From NCBI GenBank assembly GCA_022567855.1, contig JADFGE010000019.1, forward strand, positions 1 to 16,654: DNA of 16,654 bases, in the 5' to 3' direction. Positions 12,696-16,654 of the stretch are shown here, piece after piece (position 1 is the stretch's first letter; every line of letters starts with the position of its first letter). The notes beneath the pieces are model-generated. The model was not told where the DNA came from, searched no databases, and saw nothing but the letters and a program-made list of their open reading frames with translations. This DNA is from Planctomycetota bacterium. Its GTDB lineage: Bacteria > Planctomycetota > Phycisphaerae > Phycisphaerales > SM1A02. A program made the translations under genes and the position numbers.

Positions 12696-12944
12696 GAGGA
12701 AGCAAGGCACGAAGGGATTCAGGCAGACGGGAAATACCGGATGCGATGATAGGGTCACACTAGAGCACGTATCACCTGGAAGAATGACTTGAGGGTGCCA
12801 CGCACCGCGAGGCCGCCGAGTCGTGCGTGCCGCTGGACCACTTGCGTGCTTCGGGTCCGATGCGATAAGACACCGACGACTCCCTTGGGTCGCTGTCGGT
12901 GGCACCCGCGGAGCCGTGCAGCGCGCAGGTCTAGTTTCGGCTTC
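12696..12944. other. 249-base rpmA-obgE gap carrying a structured element
   Basis: No gene is supported here. The gap holds the 115-bp inverted-repeat element listed separately and, closer to obgE, a possible minus-strand promoter: GTGATA (12775-12770), 18 bases, then TATCAT (12751-12746). This would give obgE its own transcript with a leader of about 45 bases. Confidence 0.45.
12793..12907. repeat. 115-bp inverted-repeat element with terminal GGGTGCCAC arms and three internal hairpins
   Basis: The ends GGGTGCCAC (12793-12801) and GTGGCACCC (12899-12907) are perfect reverse complements. Inside are CACGCAC/GTGCGTG (12799-12805 / 12823-12829), GGACC/GGTCC (12835-12839 / 12854-12858) and CACCGAC/GTCGGTG (12871-12877 / 12895-12901), the last extendable by GAC/GTC. 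Two of these stems share bases with the terminal arms, so folds compete. It resembles REP-like or miniature mobile elements of planctomycete intergenic DNA; only one copy is in this window. Confidence 0.6.
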
Positions 12945-13229
12945 TCAACTACCGGCCCGTTGACCTGCGGTGAAGGCGGGAATCGCGGGATCGGTCGGCA
13001 CAAGGTCGACAAACCGCCCACGGAAGTGCACCTGACCGGCCGCAATGGCGTACAGCGTGTCGTCACCACCCCGGCGGACCAGGTACCCCGGCTTGAAGTG
13101 CGTTCCACGCTGCCGAACGATGATTGCCCCAGGCTTGGCCAGTTGACCGCCGTAGAGCTTCACGCCGAGGTACTGCGGGTTGGAGTCCCGGCCGTTGCGG
13201 GTGGATCCTTGTCCCTTTTTGTGGGCCAT
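12945..13229 (-). CDS. rpmA: 50S ribosomal protein bL27
   Basis: The 94-residue product opens with MAHKKGQGSTRNGRDSNPQY and continues LGVKLYGGQLAKPGAIIVRQ, GTHFKPGYLV and DDTLYAIAAGQVHF, matching bL27 along its length. It is slightly longer than the usual 85 or so residues because of an Ala/Gly/Arg tail. bL27 sits near the peptidyl-transferase centre of the large subunit. The start at ATG 13229 is fixed by homology and by GGAG nine bases upstream. It has the N-terminus of the common type, with no cleavable extension of the Firmicutes kind. Its classical upstream partner rplU (bL21) is absent: the preceding minus-strand gene, 97 bases upstream, encodes a secreted protein instead. Confidence 0.98.
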   Translation of the reverse strand: MAHKKGQGSTRNGRDSNPQYLGVKLYGGQLAKPGAIIVRQRGTHFKPGYLVRRGGDDTLYAIAAGQVHFRGRFVDLVPTDPAIPAFTAGQRAGS

Positions 13230-13326
13230 GGCGGCACTCCAAATCGAGAATCGACGGGTTCAGTGGTTACGACCAACCGGATCGCAGGCCAACTCGCGTG
13301 GAAAAGTCGGGAAGTTTAGCGGCCGG

Positions 13327-13953
13327 CTACCGCAGAATCCACTGCTGTCGAACGAGCTCCGCGGGCTTGGAGCCGCGAGCAAGCGCATCACCTCGAATGA
13401 GGTAATCGCGATGAAGCGTCTTGCGGAGCAGGACTTGTTCGTTGGTGATCGGATTGGACACGCGGGCCGTTTCGCCGCTGATCCCGGCAATAAACAATGA
13501 AATCTCGTTCACGTCAGTATTCTGGGCCGGCCAGATGACGAGCCCCTCCTTGGCGTGCTCGCGGCCGTGGAAGATATCGCCGATGACCTCGTTCTGCGTC
13601 TCCAGGAAGATATTGCCGAGAAGGTCGCGGATATCGTCGGCCACGCGAGTGGAAACCGCGCGTCCGGATTGCATGATCTCGCCGCCATCGGTAAACACGG
13701 TGAAGCTGGGCGCCCAGACCTGGTCCCGCCCGGTTCGATTTGTGACCTTGTAGGTGAAGTACCAATACGCAGCCGCCTCGCCCGCGGTGTCGACATACAA
13801 CCTCAGCTCGCCCGGCTCAAAGTCGAGCTCCCAGCGATAGGGCACGGTCGCAGGCTTTGGGTAGGCCCAGACCGCGGCCGTGAGGATCAGCACCGCCAGG
13901 CAGGCCGAGGGCACGCACCGGGCCAACAAACGCGTATCAGAAGTCAGCCGCAT
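13327..13953 (-). CDS. Secreted protein of unknown function
   Basis: The 208-residue product starts at ATG 13953, chosen for GGAG nine bases upstream and for the signal peptide that follows (MRLTSDTRLLARCV, then ACLAVLILTAAVWA). A longer frame starts at 13998 but would place basic residues and the promoter inside the gene. The mature protein is mainly beta-like: RWELDFEPGELRLYVD, AAYWYFTYKVTNRTG (a strand pattern seen in planctomycete secreted proteins of unknown role), WAPSFTVFTDGG, and later GLVIWPAQNTDVNEISLFIA. I recognise no catalytic motif; the pattern suggests an Ig-like fold. It lies upstream of rpmA on the same strand and could be co-transcribed with it, but the pairing looks incidental. 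A divergent GNAT gene lies 73 bases away. Confidence 0.7.
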   Translation of the reverse strand: MRLTSDTRLLARCVPSACLAVLILTAAVWAYPKPATVPYRWELDFEPGELRLYVDTAGEAAAYWYFTYKVTNRTGRDQVWAPSFTVFTDGGEIMQSGRAVSTRVADDIRDLLGNIFLETQNEVIGDIFHGREHAKEGLVIWPAQNTDVNEISLFIAGISGETARVSNPITNEQVLLRKTLHRDYLIRGDALARGSKPAELVRQQWILR

Positions 13954-13986
13954 CGGGTCAATCTCCGCTGAAAAGGCACGGTCGCT

Positions 13987-14014
13987 ATTGTATGGCAAGG
14001 CCGTTGGTGGTCAA
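13987..14014 (-). promoter_or_regulatory. Sigma70-type promoter of the secreted protein gene
   Basis: On the minus strand TTGACC (14014-14009), a 16-base spacer and TACAAT (13992-13987) match the consensus at 5 of 6 positions in each hexamer. Transcription would begin about 27 bases before ATG 13953. It lies in the 73-base divergent gap and is the best promoter match I found in the window. Confidence 0.6.
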
Positions 14015-14026
14015 TGGACCGCAGTA

Positions 14027-15007
14027 ATGACCGTTTCGCAGACCAACCCCGGACAGTTGCATCCTCCCGAGGACGAGGAGCCGGAGTCTCGGATCGTCCA
14101 GGTGGGCCCGGCCCAGCAACTGGAGGCGGTCCAACGCCTGGTGGCGGTCGGCTCGGCCAGCGATCGAGCCAACGCCCAGCGGTTCATGCACTACGCCAAG
14201 ACGAACGGAATCCAGCTGGACGCCATGTGGGGGCGGGTCGATCGGGACGGCCGGATCGTGCAAACGGTCCTGGCGGTGCCCAACCCGGGTCGAACGGCGA
14301 TGGTCTTCGCCAGCCATCCCGGGTCGCCGCAGGAGGTGCCGTCGCTGGGGAAGCTCATCGACCACGCCGCGGGCCACTTGGCAACCCAGGACGTTCATCT
14401 GGCCCAACTGCTCCTGGAGCCGGACGAGTCGTTGGAGCGCCAAGCCGCCCTGGCCGGCGGATTCTCCGAGCTGGCCAGCCTGACCTACCTCCAGCGACCC
14501 GTGTCGAAGCGGACGCTACCGGCATCGCCGCAATGGTGCGACGGCGCCGCGACCGAGGCCTATGTCGAGCATCTCTACGACGATTTCCTCTCGGCGGTAA
14601 TGGCCACCTATCAGGACACGCTGGATTGCCCGAAGCTCTTTGGCCTCCGTGAGCCGCAGGACATCCTCGCCGGCCATCGCGCCACGGGGAAGTTCGATCC
14701 GTCGCTGTGGACATTGCTTCGCGTGGATGCAAAACCGGTCGGCGTGGTTCTGCTCAATCCCTTCCCCGAGCAAAGAACGATCGAGCTGGTTTATCTGGGG
14801 TTGGCGCCGGTCGTTCGCGGCCGAGGTTTCGGCCGGCAACTGCTGCGACACGCCTTGCGTCTCCTCCACGGGCGGCGGGAACGGATCGTAACCCTTGCCG
14901 TTGACGAGCAGAACGCTCCGGCGCTGCGAATCTATCGGGCCGAAGGGTTCCGGGACGAACTTCGACGCGTGGCCCTGATCCGATCGTTGCGCAGCGATTC
15001 ACCCTGA
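14027..15007 (+). CDS. Tandem GNAT-family N-acetyltransferase
   Basis: The 326-residue product has a canonical C-terminal GNAT domain (about 200-320): strand ELVYLGLAP (253-261), then the acetyl-CoA pyrophosphate-binding motif VRGRGFGRQLLRHAL (263-277), fitting R-x-x-G-x-G, and AVDEQNAPALRIYRAEGF (291-308), the usual last helix and strand. The N-terminal half (about 28-158) looks like a second, degenerate GNAT copy: it ends in ALAGGFSELASLTYLQR, resembling a GNAT terminal segment, but has no R-x-x-G-x-G. Tandem GNAT proteins with one active half are known (MshD-type). The substrate cannot be predicted. The start ATG 14027 has no clear ribosome-binding site; the frame upstream of it overlaps the divergent gene and its promoter and is rejected. 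Confidence 0.85.
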   Translation: MTVSQTNPGQLHPPEDEEPESRIVQVGPAQQLEAVQRLVAVGSASDRANAQRFMHYAKTNGIQLDAMWGRVDRDGRIVQTVLAVPNPGRTAMVFASHPGSPQEVPSLGKLIDHAAGHLATQDVHLAQLLLEPDESLERQAALAGGFSELASLTYLQRPVSKRTLPASPQWCDGAATEAYVEHLYDDFLSAVMATYQDTLDCPKLFGLREPQDILAGHRATGKFDPSLWTLLRVDAKPVGVVLLNPFPEQRTIELVYLGLAPVVRGRGFGRQLLRHALRLLHGRRERIVTLAVDEQNAPALRIYRAEGFRDELRRVALIRSLRSDSP

Positions 15008-15383
15008 ACAGGCCGAACCATTACGCCCAACGTCGAGCGCGCGTCAAGTCCATCCAGCAGCAGCGCTTCTGAAGTTATCCACCGCGAATCGACATCTCCG
15101 TCGAACCAGTGGACAACATTTTTTTTTGCAGTGAACCTCCCGGCCACACCGTGGGTTGTGAGCCGCGCTGCGTTTTGAGTCGAGATTCGCGCTTGTGAAA
15201 CTGCGCGCTCGGTCGTACGCTCCGCACGTTGTTCTTTCAACGACGATCTCAACCGGCAGAAAGCTCCCGGCGTTGCGGATAAGAGCCGCTTCGACGCGAA
15301 GATAGAGGATCAAGATGCGATACCGCAGCCGCCACCCGATCACGAATACACCCGCGAGATCGAGGTTCAAGTGAGGTGAATAC
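15008..15383 (+). promoter_or_regulatory. 376-base region upstream of dnaA: DnaA-box-like sites and T-tract, possible origin
   Basis: No gene is supported here. TTATCCACC (15075-15083) matches the DnaA box TTATCCACA at 8 of 9 bases. TTGTCCACT on the minus strand (15116-15108) matches at 7 of 9 in opposite orientation. A run of nine T (15119-15127) follows directly. A small hairpin CGTTG-ttcttt-CAACG lies at 15227-15242. The region ends in the ribosome-binding site GAGGT six bases before GTG 15384. This could be dnaA autoregulation or part of oriC. Confidence 0.4.
15075..15083 (+). other. DnaA-box-like site
   Basis: TTATCCACC differs from the consensus TTATCCACA only in the last base. It lies 301 bases before the dnaA start. 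Confidence 0.45.
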
Positions 15384-16654
15384 GTGACCCAGAGCGCTTG
15401 CACACGCACGACAACCCGCACCTTGACGCAACGGCTGGCCGATCGCATCGGGTCGCATAAATACGACATGTGGTTCGACCGCACTGCGAAGCTTACGGTA
15501 AGCGCAGAGCGTGTGGAGGTTGCGACCGGCAGCCAGTTCGTTGCCGACTGGATCGCCAGCCATTTCTCCGACGACCTGCGCGGCGTAGCCAGCGAAGCCC
15601 TCGGCCGACCGGCAGACGTGCACATCCACGTTGATCCGGATCTGTTCGCCCAGGACTCAGCTCGCCGCGAGCGCCGGGGCAATGGTTCGCAGACTCGAGA
15701 AAAGAGCGATCGAGTAACCCGCTTGACGCCCGATGCCGACCGCACGACGAAACCCAACCGGAATTCCCCGCGACGAAGGCTCGATGACTTCGTCGTCGGC
15801 CAGTCCAATGAGCTCGCCTTTTGTGCTTCAACACGATTGGCCGAATCCCAATCGACGGCCGAGGTATCTCCCCTGTTCCTCCACGGCGACTGCGGCGTCG
15901 GGAAGACGCACCTGCTGCAGGGCATCTGTCAACGATTCGCCGAACGAGGCAACCGCGGCGCCGTTCGGTATGTGACCGCCGAGCAGTTCACGAACGAATT
16001 CATTGCGTCTGTGCGGAACGGCCGCATTGAGGAGTTTCGCCGGCGGACCCGCAGGCTCGATCTGCTGGCCATCGACGATGTGCATTTTCTCTCGAACAAG
16101 GTGGCGACACAAAACGAGTTCCTGTACACGCTGGATGCGATCGACTTGAGCGGCGCCCGGGTGGTGATGGCTTCGGACGAACATCCGCGTCAGATGCGAT
16201 TCTCCGCGGGCCTCATCAGTCGCTTCGTGGCGGGCATGGTCGTCCAGATCCACCGCCCGGATCGCCAGACGCGAATCGAGCTGGCGCAGCGGCTGGCCTC
16301 GACGCGCGGGCTGCGGCTGACCGACGCCGCCAGCGAGATACTCGCCAGTCATTGTCTCGCGTCGGTCCGGGAGCTGGAGGGTGCGATCAACAAGCTCGCG
16401 GCCCTGCGGTCCCTGTCGGACCGTCCGGTCGGCGACGGGGAGGTGGGAGCCCTGCTCGTCCAGCAACTGTTCAACGACGGCGCGTGGCGACCAAAGACGC
16501 CGATCAAGCTGCGGACCGTCGTCGAGGTGGTCTGTGACCGGCTGGGGGTGAATCGAGCGGATCTGATGGGCTCGGGCCGGCATCGCCGCGTGGTCTTGGC
16601 CAGAGGTCTGGTCGCCTACCTTGGGCGAATGCTCACCGCTCTCAGCTATCCTGA
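15384..16654 (+). CDS. dnaA: Chromosomal replication initiator protein DnaA, 3' end outside the window
   Basis: The gene runs off the right edge, with 423 residues visible. The start is GTG 15384: GAGGT lies six bases upstream and an in-frame TGA at 15372 excludes longer forms. Domain I (about 10-75) has the DnaA_N pattern, with WFDRTAKL and SQFVADWIASHF. A polar linker (85-130) is domain II. The AAA+ domain III (133-345) starts LDDFVVGQSNELA and has Walker A GDCGVGKT (168-175), Walker B LLAIDD (227-232), sensor 1 around MASD (262-265), the arginine finger in LISRF (R280) and sensor 2 in VRELEGAINKL (R329). Domain IV (about 373 on) carries the DNA-binding signature SGRHRRVVLARGLVAYLGRM. Walker A GDCGVGKT departs from the common GGxGLGKT but keeps the catalytic Lys. 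The protein initiates replication at DnaA boxes; only the final C-terminal residues are missing. Confidence 0.96.
   Translation, partial: MTQSACTRTTTRTLTQRLADRIGSHKYDMWFDRTAKLTVSAERVEVATGSQFVADWIASHFSDDLRGVASEALGRPADVHIHVDPDLFAQDSARRERRGNGSQTREKSDRVTRLTPDADRTTKPNRNSPRRRLDDFVVGQSNELAFCASTRLAESQSTAEVSPLFLHGDCGVGKTHLLQGICQRFAERGNRGAVRYVTAEQFTNEFIASVRNGRIEEFRRRTRRLDLLAIDDVHFLSNKVATQNEFLYTLDAIDLSGARVVMASDEHPRQMRFSAGLISRFVAGMVVQIHRPDRQTRIELAQRLASTRGLRLTDAASEILASHCLASVRELEGAINKLAALRSLSDRPVGDGEVGALLVQQLFNDGAWRPKTPIKLRTVVEVVCDRLGVNRADLMGSGRHRRVVLARGLVAYLGRMLTALSYP

Noticed and set aside
12695..12905. An N-terminal extension of obgE to 12905
   Set aside because: The extra residues are encoded by the inverted-repeat element and are unlike the Obg family, whose N-terminus begins at ATG 12695.
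12793..12907. A tRNA-like cloverleaf in the rpmA-obgE gap
   Set aside because: Although four stems are present, stem lengths and spacing do not fit tRNA, there is no TTCGA-type T-loop in position and no CCA-compatible end.
15044..15925. A 293-codon minus-strand open frame over the dnaA start and upstream region
   Set aside because: It is antisense to DnaA domains I-III and has Ser/Arg-rich low-quality composition; no start site or motif.

Overview
The window looks like chromosomal DNA of a high-GC planctomycete, probably of the Phycisphaerae type. The basis is the pair of C-terminal 'CPADFDNSGAVDVKDLLFLLGAWGPCP'-type repeats (residues 548-574 and 579-605 of the 3839-5656 protein), the nidogen-like and Cys-rich secreted architecture of that protein, and many secreted proteins of unknown function beside core genes (dnaA, rpmA, obgE). 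This assignment is from family knowledge; no search was run. No tRNA, rRNA, CRISPR array, insertion sequence or prophage was seen.

Layout. 2-1496 (+): a left-truncated protein with a C-terminal cyclophilin domain, then a compact stand-alone cyclophilin. 1602-3729: a divergent pair, a secreted protein with a duplicated domain (-) and a CsgG-like lipoprotein (+). 3839-5656 (-): a 605-residue secreted multidomain protein with two dockerin-like repeats, flanked on both sides by short 7-base-period repeats. 5930-9272 (-): an apparent operon of ECF sigma factor, zinc-finger anti-sigma factor, membrane-anchored heavy-metal-sensor-like protein with two EF-hands, and a large helical secreted protein. 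9498-10520 (+): divergent from that operon, a secreted redoxin with three EF-hands and a good terminator. 10737-11657 (+): a lower-GC pair, a lipoprotein with a suspicious reading frame and a small membrane protein. 11664-13229 (-): obgE and rpmA, separated by a 115-bp inverted-repeat element. 13327-13953 (-): a secreted protein of unknown function with a good sigma70-type promoter. 14027-15007 (+): a tandem GNAT acetyltransferase. 15384-end (+): dnaA, cut by the window edge, with DnaA-box-like sites and a T-tract upstream.

How the parts may work together. The 5930-10520 block is the most coherent unit. The first three genes of the minus-strand operon overlap by 4 bases at each junction, as in cnr-type transmembrane signalling modules (sigma, anti-sigma, extracytoplasmic sensor). 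The sensor-like protein and the divergent redoxin both carry canonical EF-hand loops, and the helical secreted protein and the redoxin end in nearly the same RGG tail. I infer an envelope stress or metal/calcium-responsive circuit with a thiol-redox output. This is the best candidate for an undescribed system here. The rest is a mix of housekeeping and envelope genes.
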